A stretch of 64,000 nucleotides of DNA from Actinocatenispora sera (GCF_018324685.1 NZ_AP023354.1:5884426-5948425), one strand, 5' to 3'; positions 50,321-59,309 are shown, counted from the first letter of the stretch. The notes: generated by a model not told the origin, from the letters alone. Program-made: numbers and translations.

Positions 50321-51394
50321 TCAGGTGGCGCGTTGGGCGACGCGGAGGCTGGCGCCGGCGAGTACCGGGGCGGCCCGGTCGGTGCCGCCGCCGTCCGGGA
50401 AGATCGCGACGTCGAAGTAGAGGTGCTGGCCGTGGTGCGCGTAGCGGCGGACGGGCACGTTGACGTACTGGTCGCCGGTGGTGCAGACGCCGTCGTCGAG
50501 CACGTCGATGCCGACGATGCGCTTGGACTTGTTGTGCGTGGTGTCCCAGTCGTGGACCACCAGCCGGGTCTGGTAATGGTCGCCGGGCCTGGTTCCGGTG
50601 ATCCGCAGCAGGAGCACACCATCCACATAGGACGAGACCGGTGCGACGTAGCCGGGGTAGGTGCCGTCCGCGTGGGCGTGCCCGGGATCGGCGTACTCCT
50701 TGCTCCACCGGATGAGGGTGAAGTCGCCGAACGACAGCGTGGTGTCGCTCGCGCCGAGGCTGGTCTCGATCATCTGCTCCTCCTCGTCGACCAGCTGCCG
50801 CAGTGCGGCCAGCGAGCCGGCGTACTCGTTGGTGTCACCGATCGACGGCCGCGCGTCGTACTGCAGGATGGTGAGCTTGTCGTAGCCGCCGTAGCCGGCG
50901 ACCCAGTCGCTGTGCCGCACGTTCTCGGCCTTGCCGACGTAGCCGCGGTTCGGCGCCGCCCACAGCCCGCCGAAGCCGAGGCTGGCCACGTTCCAGCCGC
51001 GCGGCCGCAGCCACCAGTCACCGGTGTAGAACAGGATCGGCGCACCGCCGGTACGCGAGTCCCAGCGGTGTTTGAACGCCTTCACGTCGGCCCATCCGGC
51101 GTCGGCCTCGCAGTCGAGCTGCCACAGGAATCCGCGCAGCTCGTGCCCGAACAGCGTCCGGGCGCGCGCGATGAAGTGGTCGGCCTGCCCGGATCCGTTG
51201 CCGGAGCGCACGTAGTGGTAGCCGCCGAGCACCGGCAGGTGCCGGCTGCGGGCGAACGCCAGGTTGTGCGACGCGTACGGATCGGTGTAGGTGGTGCCCT
51301 CGGTCAGCTTGTGGCACAGGAACGAGGCCGCCACTCCGCCGAACCCGGTGAGGTTGCCCTGGTGGTTCGAACAGTCGATCCCGTACAGGGTCAT
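50321..51394 (-). CDS. GH25-like glycoside hydrolase with C-terminal beta domain, no signal peptide
   Basis: Residues 1-200 of 357 resemble GH25 lysozyme-type domains: LYGIDCSNHQGN with the first catalytic Asp, GGYHYVRSGNGSGQADHFI, and LWQLDCEAD with the Asp/Glu pair of the barrel. Residues 215-357 form a predicted beta-sandwich (TLSFGDFTLIRWSKEY, GDHYQTRLVVHDWD, VRRYAHHGQHLYFDVAIFPDG). GGAGGG supports ATG 51394. No signal peptide or membrane segment is present, so release would need lysis, a holin or another route. An AT-rich patch with the palindrome AATAGCTATT (51471-51480) lies upstream. Confidence 0.75.
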   Translation of the reverse strand: MTLYGIDCSNHQGNLTGFGGVAASFLCHKLTEGTTYTDPYASHNLAFARSRHLPVLGGYHYVRSGNGSGQADHFIARARTLFGHELRGFLWQLDCEADAGWADVKAFKHRWDSRTGGAPILFYTGDWWLRPRGWNVASLGFGGLWAAPNRGYVGKAENVRHSDWVAGYGGYDKLTILQYDARPSIGDTNEYAGSLAALRQLVDEEEQMIETSLGASDTTLSFGDFTLIRWSKEYADPGHAHADGTYPGYVAPVSSYVDGVLLLRITGTRPGDHYQTRLVVHDWDTTHNKSKRIVGIDVLDDGVCTTGDQYVNVPVRRYAHHGQHLYFDVAIFPDGGGTDRAAPVLAGASLRVAQRAT

Positions 51395-51594
51395 GACGAC
51401 CCTCCGCCGCCGGTGTCCATCGTCCCGCTCCCCCACACTGTCGACACGGAGCCAACCGTACTCAACGACAAATAGCTATTAAGTAGCCTATGTCCGATAA
51501 CGAAGGGCGGCGAGTCGGAGCACCGGGCAGCGACGACGATCATCCGATCGGTTACCCGCAGCGCACCGGAGGGGCTCGACCCCGTGGCGGTGAC

Positions 51595-52476
51595 TCAGCC
51601 GCAGCCGAGGCGGGTGGTGAGTTCGGTGAGCGCGTCGCCCAGCGGCCGGTCGACGCGGACCGCGGCGAGCGGGTCACCGCGGGTCTCGCCGCGGTTCACG
51701 ATGACGATGGGGATGCCGCGCTTGCCGGCGTGCCGGACGAACCGCAGGCCGGACATCACCGCGAGAGACGACCCCAGTACCAGCAGGGCCTCGGCGGTGT
51801 CCACCAGGCGGTAGCAGTGGTCGACCCGGTCGCGCGGCACGCCCTCGCCGAAGAACACCACATCCGGCTTGAGTACCCCGGATCCGCAGACCGCACAGTC
51901 GACCAGCCGGAACCGGCGCACCTGGTGCTCGGCCAGCTCGACGTCGCCGTCCGGGTTGACCCGCCCGGCCGCCGCGGCGAAGTCCGGGTTCGCGGCGCGC
52001 AGCCGGCGCTCCAGCTCGACCCGGTCGCTGGTGGCGCGGCAGTCCAGGCAGATCACCCGGGACAGGCTGCCGTGCAGTTCGGTGACCTCGCCGGCGCCGG
52101 CGGCCTGGTGCAGGCCGTCGACGTTCTGGGTGATGATCCCGGTCAGCCGGCCGGTGGCCTGCAGCGCCGCCAGCGCGCGGTGCCCGGCGTTCGGCGCGGC
52201 GCCGGTGATGGTGCGCCAGCCGAGATGGCTACGGGCCCAGTACCGCCGGCGGCCGTCCACGCTGCCGACGAACTGCTCGTACGTCATCGGGGTGTGTCGC
52301 CGTAACGTGCCCGATTCGCCGCGATAGTCCGGGATTCCGGACTCGGTGGACAGCCCGGCGCCGGTCAGCACCAGCACGTTCCCGGCCTCGACCACCTCGG
52401 TCAGCTCGGTCAGGCTGGTCGTCGCCGGCACGGCGTTCCCGGTCGGTGTCCAGGTCAGGGTGGGTCGGATGCGCAC
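51595..52476 (-). CDS. Sir2-family NAD-dependent protein deacylase
   Basis: The 293-residue sirtuin has the NAD-binding GAGLSTESGIPDYRG motif, TQNVDGLHQAAG, the catalytic His in ELHGS, a zinc site formed by CLDC and CAVC, and the late LVLGSSLAVMSG and VIVNRGETRGD loops. It removes acyl groups from lysines using NAD. It is convergent with nothing and divergent from the second DUF574 methyltransferase. Confidence 0.95.
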   Translation of the reverse strand: MRIRPTLTWTPTGNAVPATTSLTELTEVVEAGNVLVLTGAGLSTESGIPDYRGESGTLRRHTPMTYEQFVGSVDGRRRYWARSHLGWRTITGAAPNAGHRALAALQATGRLTGIITQNVDGLHQAAGAGEVTELHGSLSRVICLDCRATSDRVELERRLRAANPDFAAAAGRVNPDGDVELAEHQVRRFRLVDCAVCGSGVLKPDVVFFGEGVPRDRVDHCYRLVDTAEALLVLGSSLAVMSGLRFVRHAGKRGIPIVIVNRGETRGDPLAAVRVDRPLGDALTELTTRLGCG

Positions 52477-52609
52477 GATCGCAGCCTACGTCGGTCCGCG
52501 CGCAACGCACCCGGTCGAACGCCGGTCGCTCGATGGGCGCCCGTTGCGACGCGGGCACACAGGGAAGTGGCGTACGTTGCTGCCCAGCAGGGCCGACCTG
52601 GAGGACGAG

Positions 52610-53452
52610 ATGGCAGCCGACCGGCACGACACGCCGACACCGCCACCCGGCGCGGTGGACATGTCAGTACCCAACCCGGCCCGGATCTACGACTACCTGC
52701 TCGGCGGGGCGCACAACTTCGCCGTCGACCGGGAGACCGCCGATCGGGTGATGGCCGCGGGCAGGGTCGGCCCGAAGATCGCCTGGGCGAACCGGTCGTT
52801 CCTGCGCCGCAGCGTGCGGTACATGATCGCGGAGGGCATCGACCAGTTCCTCGACCTCGGCTCCGGCATCCCGACCGCCGGCAACGTGCACGAGATCGCG
52901 CAGGCGACCAACCCGGCGGCCCGGGTGGTGTACGTGGACAGCGACCCGGTCGCGGTCACGCACGCCCGGCAACTGCTCGCCGGCAACGACAACGCCACCA
53001 TCCTGGACGCCGACCTGCGTGACACCGACGCCGTACTGCGGGCCGCCGACGCCACCGGCCTGGTCGACCTGTCCCGTCCGGTCGGCATCCTGCTCGTCGC
53101 GGTCTTCCACTTCATCCCGGACTCCGCCGACCCGGCCGGCATCCTGCACCGCTACTGCGACGTCGCCCGCGGCGGCGGTCTGCTCGCCCTGTCGCACTAC
53201 ACCGACGAGGCGTACACGGCGGAGAAGCGCGAGCGGTCCCGGATCGGCGTGCAGGAGTACCAGCAGCGCACCAGGACGGCGCCGGTCCCGCGCAACGGCG
53301 ATCAACTGAACGAACTGCTGGCCGGGCTCGACGTGGTCGAGCCCGGCATCGTCTGGGCGCCCGAGTGGCGACCCGACCCCGGCGACGAGGTACCCGACGA
53401 CCCGTCCGAGACCGAGATCCGCGCCATGGTCGCCCGCATCCCCGCGCACTGA
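52610..53452 (+). CDS. DUF574-type SAM-dependent methyltransferase (paralogue)
   Basis: The 280-residue protein has the DUF574 opening NPARIYDYLLGGAHNFAVDR, motif I FLDLGSGIPTAGNVHEIA, VVYVDSDPVAVTHA and VFHFIPDSADPAGIL. GGAGG precedes ATG 52610. It is close to the protein at 47286 over the N-terminal two thirds but has a longer C-terminus (HYTDEAYTAEKRERSRIGVQ). Target unknown. Confidence 0.92.
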   Translation: MAADRHDTPTPPPGAVDMSVPNPARIYDYLLGGAHNFAVDRETADRVMAAGRVGPKIAWANRSFLRRSVRYMIAEGIDQFLDLGSGIPTAGNVHEIAQATNPAARVVYVDSDPVAVTHARQLLAGNDNATILDADLRDTDAVLRAADATGLVDLSRPVGILLVAVFHFIPDSADPAGILHRYCDVARGGGLLALSHYTDEAYTAEKRERSRIGVQEYQQRTRTAPVPRNGDQLNELLAGLDVVEPGIVWAPEWRPDPGDEVPDDPSETEIRAMVARIPAH

Positions 53453-53589
53453 CCTTGGGCGCGGCGTCAGCCCGCCGACGCCACCGGCCGGCCGCTCGCC
53501 GACGCGACGTGGCCGGCACCCCTCGCACCGGCCACGCCACGCGGCCTCGCCGCCGGCACACCCGGTACCGGCCACACCCTGCGGCGCAT

Positions 53590-54057
53590 TCACGGCGCCA
53601 GGGCGAACCAGCCGGCGACCGCGAGGGCGGCGGCGCCCACGGCGAACAGCAACACCGAACCCGGTACCGGCAGGGCTTCCAGCGCCACCAGGACCAGCAC
53701 CGTGGCAAGCACGGCGGCCACCGGGCGGCCGCGGCGGTGCAGCCAGGGCCGCAGGCCCGGCCAGTGGTCGTCGGCCGCCTCGGCCGACAGCAGGTACCCG
53801 GTCAGCGCGAACCCGCTGCAGCAGCCCAGCAGCGCGCCGGCCAGCGGCGAGGACGCGCCGGCCACCGCGAGCCCGCCCAGCAGTACGCCCTGGACCGCGG
53901 TCAGCGTCACCGCGACGGCACGGTGCCACAGCGCACCCAGTACCAGGGTGAGGGCGCCCGTGATCAGCAGCAGCCGGCCGCTGGCCGGCCCGAACAGGGC
54001 CGGTACCACCAGCAGCACCGCACCGGTGAGCAGTTGCGCGACCCGCACCGCCCTCAC
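53590..54057 (-). CDS. Hypothetical membrane protein (4-5 TM)
   Basis: The 155-residue protein starts at a GTG overlapping the DUF58 gene stop (GTGA). It has four or five helices (LLTGAVLLVVPALFG, LLLITGALTLVLGAL, VAVTLTAVQGVLLGGLAV and a C-terminal pair). It is the last gene of the DUF4129-MoxR-DUF58 operon. No family name is assigned. Confidence 0.75.
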   Translation of the reverse strand: MRAVRVAQLLTGAVLLVVPALFGPASGRLLLITGALTLVLGALWHRAVAVTLTAVQGVLLGGLAVAGASSPLAGALLGCCSGFALTGYLLSAEAADDHWPGLRPWLHRRGRPVAAVLATVLVLVALEALPVPGSVLLFAVGAAALAVAGWFALAP

Positions 54058-55601
54058 CGCGACCGCCCCCGCGGCGGCATCCGGCGGGCCAGTTCCAGCG
54101 CCGCGGACAGGCTCGCCGGCTCGGCCGCCGGCAACGTCATCCCGCCCAGCTCGGCGATCTCGCGCGCCACGATCGCCCGCTCCGAGCGCCACAATCGCAG
54201 TGCCGCCCCGCCCGGAAAGGACTCGCCGGCCGCCCGGCCGGCCCCCAGCGCCCCGGCCCCCGACCCCGCACCCATCGCCGGCCCCGCCGGCCCTGCACCC
54301 ATCACCGGCCCCGCCGGCCCTGCACCCATCGCCGACCCCGCCGGCCCTGCACCCATCGCCGACCCCGCCGGCCCTGCACCCATCGCCGACCCCGCCGGCC
54401 CTGCACCCATCGCCGACCCCGCCGGCCCTGCACCCATCGCCGACCCCGCCGGCCCTGCACCGATGGCCGGCTCCGCCGGCAGCGTGTCCAGGACCAGCAT
54501 GGCCATCCCCCGCTCCCCGAGCCGCTGAACGACCTCGAGGATGCGGTCGGACAGCAACGGCGTCAGCAGTACCACCAGGGCGCCAGGCGGCAGCGCCGGC
54601 AACGGGATGCGCGGCGGGCCGGCGATCGGCACCTCGCGGTCCCGGCGTACCGACAGCACCGAGTCGACGATCGGGTACAGGGTGCGCCGGCCCAGGCCGA
54701 CCGGCAGCCACCGCAGCAGGCCGGACAGCGTCACCACGCCGACCCGGTCACCGATCGCGAGCCACGACTCGGCCAGGCTCGCCGCGGTCCGCACCGACAC
54801 GTCCAGGCTGCTGCCGCCCGGCGGCCCGACGTCGGAGTACCCGTCGATCATCAGCACCACGTCGGCCAGCCGCTCGGCATGACGCAGCACCACGTGCGGT
54901 CGCCCGTACCGGGCGCTCGACGCCCAGTGCACCAGCCGCACCGGGTCCCCCGCCTGGTACGGGCGGATCCCGGCGAACTCGACACCGGTACCGGTGCTGG
55001 CGACCACGTGCTCGCCGACCAGCTGCGGCAGCCGGGCCGGGCGCGGCGGCGACGCCGGCGGCGCCGTCTGCGGGTAGATCGTCAGCTCGCCCAGCGGTAC
55101 CCGCAGCCGGGCCCGGTCCAGGCCGCCCGGCGCGAGCAGCGTCACCAGCGCGGTACCGAGGTCCAACCGGGCCCAGCGCCGTGGGACCAGCGCGAACCTC
55201 AGCACGGTCGACGCGGTCTGGACTGCGACACCGTCGTTCGGCCCGTCCACCGGAAGGTCGTCGCCGAGCGTCACCGACAGCTGGTCGACCGGTACCGGCA
55301 GGGTCAGCCGCACCGAGAGGGTCACCGTGTCGCCCTCGATGCAGCGTGGTGGATCGAGCGACACCGTCGCGGTCAGCGTGTCCGGCCGAGCCCGCCGGGA
55401 ACGCAGCGCGAGCAGCAGCAACGGCGGCGCCGCGAGCGCGAGCGCCGCCGCGTGGTCGACGATCAGCGCGACCACCACCGCCGCGACCGCGAGCACGCCG
55501 AGCCGGGCGGCGGCAAGCGTGCGCCCGAACCGTACCGGCAGGCTCACCGGCGCGGCGACCGTCGCTTCCGGCGATGTGGCCGGTCCGGGTGAGTCGGTCA
55601 T
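54054..55601 (-). CDS. DUF58 domain protein with Gly/Ala/Pro tandem-repeat insert
   Basis: The 515-residue protein has an N-terminal helix pair (about 25-65), a beta-rich linker and the DUF58 motif GTGVEFAGIRPYQAGDPVRLVHWASSARYGRPHV split over the centre, then a VWA-like C-terminal half (VVLMIDGYSDVG). DUF58 proteins work with MoxR ATPases in assembly of secreted or membrane complexes. Between about 380 and 465 lies a stretch of eight near-identical GAGPAGSAM units encoded by a 27-bp DNA repeat. The ATG overlaps the MoxR stop (ATGA). Confidence 0.85.
   Translation of the reverse strand: MTDSPGPATSPEATVAAPVSLPVRFGRTLAAARLGVLAVAAVVVALIVDHAAALALAAPPLLLLALRSRRARPDTLTATVSLDPPRCIEGDTVTLSVRLTLPVPVDQLSVTLGDDLPVDGPNDGVAVQTASTVLRFALVPRRWARLDLGTALVTLLAPGGLDRARLRVPLGELTIYPQTAPPASPPRPARLPQLVGEHVVASTGTGVEFAGIRPYQAGDPVRLVHWASSARYGRPHVVLRHAERLADVVLMIDGYSDVGPPGGSSLDVSVRTAASLAESWLAIGDRVGVVTLSGLLRWLPVGLGRRTLYPIVDSVLSVRRDREVPIAGPPRIPLPALPPGALVVLLTPLLSDRILEVVQRLGERGMAMLVLDTLPAEPAIGAGPAGSAMGAGPAGSAMGAGPAGSAMGAGPAGSAMGAGPAGSAMGAGPAGPVMGAGPAGPAMGAGSGAGALGAGRAAGESFPGGAALRLWRSERAIVAREIAELGGMTLPAAEPASLSAALELARRMPPRGRSR
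54264..54480. repeat. 27-bp in-frame tandem repeat (8 units) inside the DUF58 gene
   Basis: Units with the core GCCGGCCCTGCACCCATCGC recur with exact 27-bp period (core GCACCCAT at about 54268, 54295, 54322, 54349, 54376, 54403, 54430 and a variant at 54457). Five neighbouring units are identical, which points to recent expansion. Length is a multiple of three, so copy number can change without breaking the frame. Confidence 0.85.
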
Positions 55602-56599
55602 CCGGCCCGGTCCAGCCGCGGTACCGGGACCCGGTCGACGATCTCGGCCAGGATCTCCTCGCCACCGATCCGGCGCGCCCACATCTCCGGGCGCAGCCCG
55701 ATCCGGTGCGCCAGGGCCGGTACCGCGAGCGCCTTGATGTCGTCGGGCAGCACGTAGTCGCGGCCGGCGAGCAGCGCCGCCGCCCGGGACGCGGCGAGCA
55801 GCGCGAGGCAGCCGCGGGGACTCGCGCCGACCTGGACCGAGGGATGCATGCGGGTGGCGTCGACCAGCGCGACGATGTAGTCGACCAGGTCCCGGGCCAC
55901 CTCGACGCGCTCCACCGCGGCCCGCATGCCGCGCAGCGTGGCCGCGTCCAGTACCGGATCGAGCCGCACCTCGGGGGTGTCGCGGGCCAGCCGGGCGACG
56001 AGCAGGTCGGCCTCCTGCGGCGGCGCCAGGTAGCCGATCCGCACCCGCAACAGGAACCGGTCCAGCTGGGCCTCCGGCAGCGGGTAGGTGCCCTCGTACT
56101 CGATCGGGTTGTCGGTGGCAAGCACCAGGAACGGGTCCGGCAGCGGGCGGGCCGTGCCGTCCACGCTCACCTGGTTCTCCGCCATCGCCTCCAGCAGCGC
56201 CGCCTGCGTCTTCGGCGGGGTGCGGTTGATCTCGTCGGCAAGCAGTACCTGGGTGAACACCGGGCCGGGGCGGAACGTCAGCTCACCGGTGCGTTGGTCG
56301 TACACGGTGGCGCCGAGCAGGTCGGCCGGCAACAGGTCCGGGGTGAACTGGACCCGGGTGAAGTCCAGGCCGGTCACGGTGGCGAGCGACCGGGCGATCA
56401 GCGTCTTGCCCAGCCCCGGCAGGTCCTCCAGCAACAGGTGGCCGCCGGCCAGTACGCCGGTCAGGATCAGCCGCAGCACGTCGGACTTGCCGATCACGGC
56501 GCGGCCCAGCTCGGTCTGGACGGCATCCAGCCGCTCGGCGATCCGCGGCCCGGTCAGCGCCGGTACGGCGGTACCCGCCCGGCTGTCGGCGACGCTCAC
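55598..56599 (-). CDS. MoxR-family AAA+ ATPase
   Basis: The 333-residue protein has Walker A LPGLGKT (60-66), Walker B VLLADEINRTPPKTQAALLEAM, sensor LVLATDNPIEYEGTYPLPEAQLDRF and the C-terminal lid. The GTG start overlaps the stop of the preceding membrane gene (GTGA). MoxR ATPases act with DUF58/VWA proteins in maturation of protein complexes. It is the core of a five-gene overlapping operon. Confidence 0.95.
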   Translation of the reverse strand: MSVADSRAGTAVPALTGPRIAERLDAVQTELGRAVIGKSDVLRLILTGVLAGGHLLLEDLPGLGKTLIARSLATVTGLDFTRVQFTPDLLPADLLGATVYDQRTGELTFRPGPVFTQVLLADEINRTPPKTQAALLEAMAENQVSVDGTARPLPDPFLVLATDNPIEYEGTYPLPEAQLDRFLLRVRIGYLAPPQEADLLVARLARDTPEVRLDPVLDAATLRGMRAAVERVEVARDLVDYIVALVDATRMHPSVQVGASPRGCLALLAASRAAALLAGRDYVLPDDIKALAVPALAHRIGLRPEMWARRIGGEEILAEIVDRVPVPRLDRAG

Positions 56600-57087
56600 A
56601 GGGACTCCAATCGGTCGATCAGGCGAAGCAGGACGGTACGGCCGGGAGCCCGGTCGGTGGCCTGCGGTGCCCGCGCGGGGCACACGTACGGCCAGAGGTC
56701 GGCGCCGATCGCGGCGCACGCGGCGGGCTCGTCGTCGAGGTCGATGCCGCGGTCGGCCAGCGCCGCACCGAAGTGTCGCCGTAGCAGCCGCCGGGTGCTC
56801 GGGTCGTACCGGGCGTTCGGTGTCGCCGCCCAGGACAGCTGCCCCTCGATCGACCGCAGCGAGCCGTACCCGGCCAGCGGGTCGGGCGCATCCGCCTCGG
56901 TACGGGCCGGCGCCCGCTCGCCGCGGCCGGCCAGGACCCGGCCGGCGTTCCGCTCGCGCAGCCCGACCACCACACAGATCACCACCACGGACAGCATCGA
57001 GACCACGCCGAGCCGGCCGCCGAGCGCGTACCCGATGCCGACCGCCACGACGGCCGCCGCCCCGGTACCGGACACCGCCGCCCTCAC
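56596..57087 (-). CDS. Hypothetical membrane protein of the MoxR operon
   Basis: The 163-residue protein has two N-terminal helices (about 8-24 and 28-43) and a soluble part with LRSIEGQLSWAATPNARYDPS and a helical tail. Its ends overlap both neighbours by 4 bp. Position between DUF4129 and MoxR genes is typical for small helper membrane proteins of such operons. Confidence 0.78.
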   Translation of the reverse strand: MRAAVSGTGAAAVVAVGIGYALGGRLGVVSMLSVVVICVVVGLRERNAGRVLAGRGERAPARTEADAPDPLAGYGSLRSIEGQLSWAATPNARYDPSTRRLLRRHFGAALADRGIDLDDEPAACAAIGADLWPYVCPARAPQATDRAPGRTVLLRLIDRLESL

Positions 57088-58073
57088 CGCGATGCACCCC
57101 CATCACCCGGTCCCGACTGCCGCGGTGTCTCCGCATCGGTCGGGGCCGGGTTACCGACCGGCCCGCCAGCACGGTCCGTGCCGTCGGGTTGCGCTCGGCC
57201 CGCGGGCGGGTCGGCGCGATGCCGGTCCAGCTCGGCCAGCACGTCGTCCAGGGCGCGGCCGGCGGCCACGGTGGCCCGCTGGTGCAACGGATGTGCCGAG
57301 TAGCGGGCCTCGCCGAACAGCGCGACGAGTTCGGCGCCGCCGCCGTCGGCGCGCAGCAGTCCGGCGTCGGCGGCGCGGCGCAGCACCTCCGCCGGGGTGT
57401 CGGCGGCGGCCGGTGCGCCGGCGCCGGCCGCGAGCGACTGCTCCATCGCCCGGTAGCAGGCCAACACCGCGCCGCGCGGATCGTCGGTGGCGGCCAACGC
57501 GATCCGGCCGGCGCGTGCCGCGGCGCGCAGCGCGTCCGGCTCCGGCGACGTGTCGACGCCGCGTACCGGGCGGCGGTCGGCGCGCGGTCGCAGCAGCACC
57601 GCGACCGTGACGGCGATCGTCACCACCAGCAGGGCACCGACCAGCACCACCCAGAGCGGCGGTGCGGACGCCGCATCGTAGGGCTTGGGCTTTCCTGACC
57701 CGGCGGCGCCGGGCACGCGAGGGTGCTCGTCGCCGCCGGACAGCAGGGTGTAGACGGCCACGCCCGCCATCAGCAGCAGGCCGAGCCCCATCGCGATCAG
57801 CAGCCCCGGCGGGATCGGCAGGCGCTGTCGGTCGTCCGCCCGGGCGGTCTGCCGGCGGTGCCGGACCAGCCGGGACACCGCGATCGGCGCCGACCCGGCC
57901 AGCACCAGGAAGCCGGCGGCCAGCACCTGGAACTGCAGCGTGCCGGGCTCGATGCCGACCGGGTTGTGCGCATCGGCGCGTGGAGCCCGTCCGGCGGCCA
58001 ACCCGACCGCCGCAACGGCCAGCAGGGCCACCACGGGCAGCAATCGGCCAGGCACGGAAACGTCAGCCTTCAC
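57084..58073 (-). CDS. DUF4129 domain membrane protein
   Basis: The 329-residue protein (GTG 58073, preceded by GGAG) has about four helices and a C-terminal cytoplasmic DUF4129 domain: VLACYRAMEQSLAAGAG, DTPAEVLRRAADAGLL and ELVALFGEARYSAHPLH. It is the first gene of the DUF4129/MoxR/DUF58 operon. In many actinomycetes a TgpA-like transglutaminase belongs to the same cluster; none is present here. Confidence 0.85.
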   Translation of the reverse strand: MKADVSVPGRLLPVVALLAVAAVGLAAGRAPRADAHNPVGIEPGTLQFQVLAAGFLVLAGSAPIAVSRLVRHRRQTARADDRQRLPIPPGLLIAMGLGLLLMAGVAVYTLLSGGDEHPRVPGAAGSGKPKPYDAASAPPLWVVLVGALLVVTIAVTVAVLLRPRADRRPVRGVDTSPEPDALRAAARAGRIALAATDDPRGAVLACYRAMEQSLAAGAGAPAAADTPAEVLRRAADAGLLRADGGGAELVALFGEARYSAHPLHQRATVAAGRALDDVLAELDRHRADPPAGRAQPDGTDRAGGPVGNPAPTDAETPRQSGPGDGGASR

Positions 58074-58166
58074 ACCCTCTCCGACGCCGGAAGGGGCAGC
58101 GGCGTTGACAGCGTGACCGGATCGAGACCTGGTCGTGTCGCCCGGGCGACTCCGCAACCGGCGCCG

Positions 58167-58997
58167 CTAGGCGCTCAGCGCCACACCAAGCTCGCGGTCC
58201 AGGTGTTCGCGCAGCGCAGCGAGCATCTCGGCCGGCCACGGCGTACCGCTGCGGTCGGCCAGGGTACGGGCCAGCGGCAGGAACAGGTCGGCCACGGCGA
58301 GGTGCACCGCCAGTACCGACTCTCGGGTGGCGGCGATCGGCGGCAGCGCGGCCAGCTGGGCCAACCGGTCCGGCGGCAGCAGCCCGCGCAGGTGCAGCGC
58401 GCCGCCGGGGTCCGGCGCGGCGACCTCCTCGACCATCAGCTGGATCAGCAGGGTACGGGCCAGCCCGGCACCGGAGGCGCCCACCACGTACTCGTCGCGC
58501 CCGAGCACGACCGGCAGCAGGCCGAGGATGCGCAGGAACTCCCGGGTCAGCCGGCCCACCGTCGCCGCGGACGGCCCGGCCGAGCTGGCCGGACCCCCGA
58601 GCCGGGTGGCCAGATCGTCCCGGTCGAACAGCGGCAGCAGCCCGTCGGCGGAGCGTTCGGACAGGTCGCCGGGGTCGACGAAGGAGGCGTCGAAGCGCAG
58701 CCAGCCGTCGGTGATGTGGTTGACCACCGCGGTACCGAGCCGCTGGGTGTGCACGATCGACGCGACCGAGTCGGCCAGCCCGGACCAGTCGTCGAGCAGT
58801 CCCGGCCGGTCGGCGTCGGCCACCGCGACCAGCACGTCGAGGTCGCTGTACCGGTCACCGGCCCCGCGGCCGAGGCTGCCGGTCAGCCATGCCGCCCGGA
58901 TCCGCTCGTCGGCCCGCAGCGCGGCCGTCAGCCGTTCCAGCAGCGCATCGCGATCGGTCTGTCCCTCGGCCGTCGCGGCCGCTTCCGGAACCTCCAC
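58167..58997 (-). CDS. Nucleotidyltransferase-domain protein (aminoglycoside nucleotidyltransferase-like)
   Basis: The 276-residue protein has the polymerase-beta type motif GSLGRGAGDRYSDLDVLVAV, with GS and the D-x-D metal site, and a helical C-terminal half as in ANT-type enzymes. GTG 58997 was chosen because GGGAGG lies 5 bp before it. It could adenylylate a small molecule such as an aminoglycoside, or an unknown substrate. It is upstream of the MoxR operon by 93 bp, on the same strand. Confidence 0.8.
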   Translation of the reverse strand: MEVPEAAATAEGQTDRDALLERLTAALRADERIRAAWLTGSLGRGAGDRYSDLDVLVAVADADRPGLLDDWSGLADSVASIVHTQRLGTAVVNHITDGWLRFDASFVDPGDLSERSADGLLPLFDRDDLATRLGGPASSAGPSAATVGRLTREFLRILGLLPVVLGRDEYVVGASGAGLARTLLIQLMVEEVAAPDPGGALHLRGLLPPDRLAQLAALPPIAATRESVLAVHLAVADLFLPLARTLADRSGTPWPAEMLAALREHLDRELGVALSA

Positions 58998-59140
58998 CGT
59001 GCCTCCCACGGTCGCCCCGGCGACACGGCCCCGTCCGGCCGCGCGGCACCTGCCTGGTCCCGAGCCGAGCCCTGTCGAGACCGTAGCCCCGCCACACCGC
59101 GCGCCCACACGCCGGGTGCCACGCCCGTGCCACGGCGACC

Positions 59141-59309
59141 CTAGGGCCTGTTTCGGAGTCCCGCGTGCCGGCTGCGGCGGCCCCGTTTGCCCACTTGCGG
59201 CGTTGTCGGACAGCCCGTGTGCAAGCCCGGCACACGAACTGCCCTCCGCCTTGCGAGCAGACAAACGCGACTCGCCTCGCTCGGCCGGGGGCCCCGAAAC
59301 AGACCCTAG
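59141..59309. mobile_element. 169-bp MITE-like element
   Basis: The ends are 18-bp imperfect inverted repeats (16 of 18 match): left CTAGGGCCTGTTTCGGAG, right the complement of CTAGGGTCTGTTTCGGGG. CTAG at both outer ends could be a 4-bp target duplication. Inside there is no gene. Parts of it match the sequence at 30820-30955, including the CCCCGGCCGAGCGAGG block in inverse orientation. It fills the gap between nucleotidyltransferase and LacI genes and abuts the LacI stop. Confidence 0.65.

Noticed and set aside
54054..57172. Long open plus-strand frame opposite the DUF58/MoxR genes
   Set aside because: It is a shadow of the real operon, made of Ala/Pro/Arg-rich sequence without domains.
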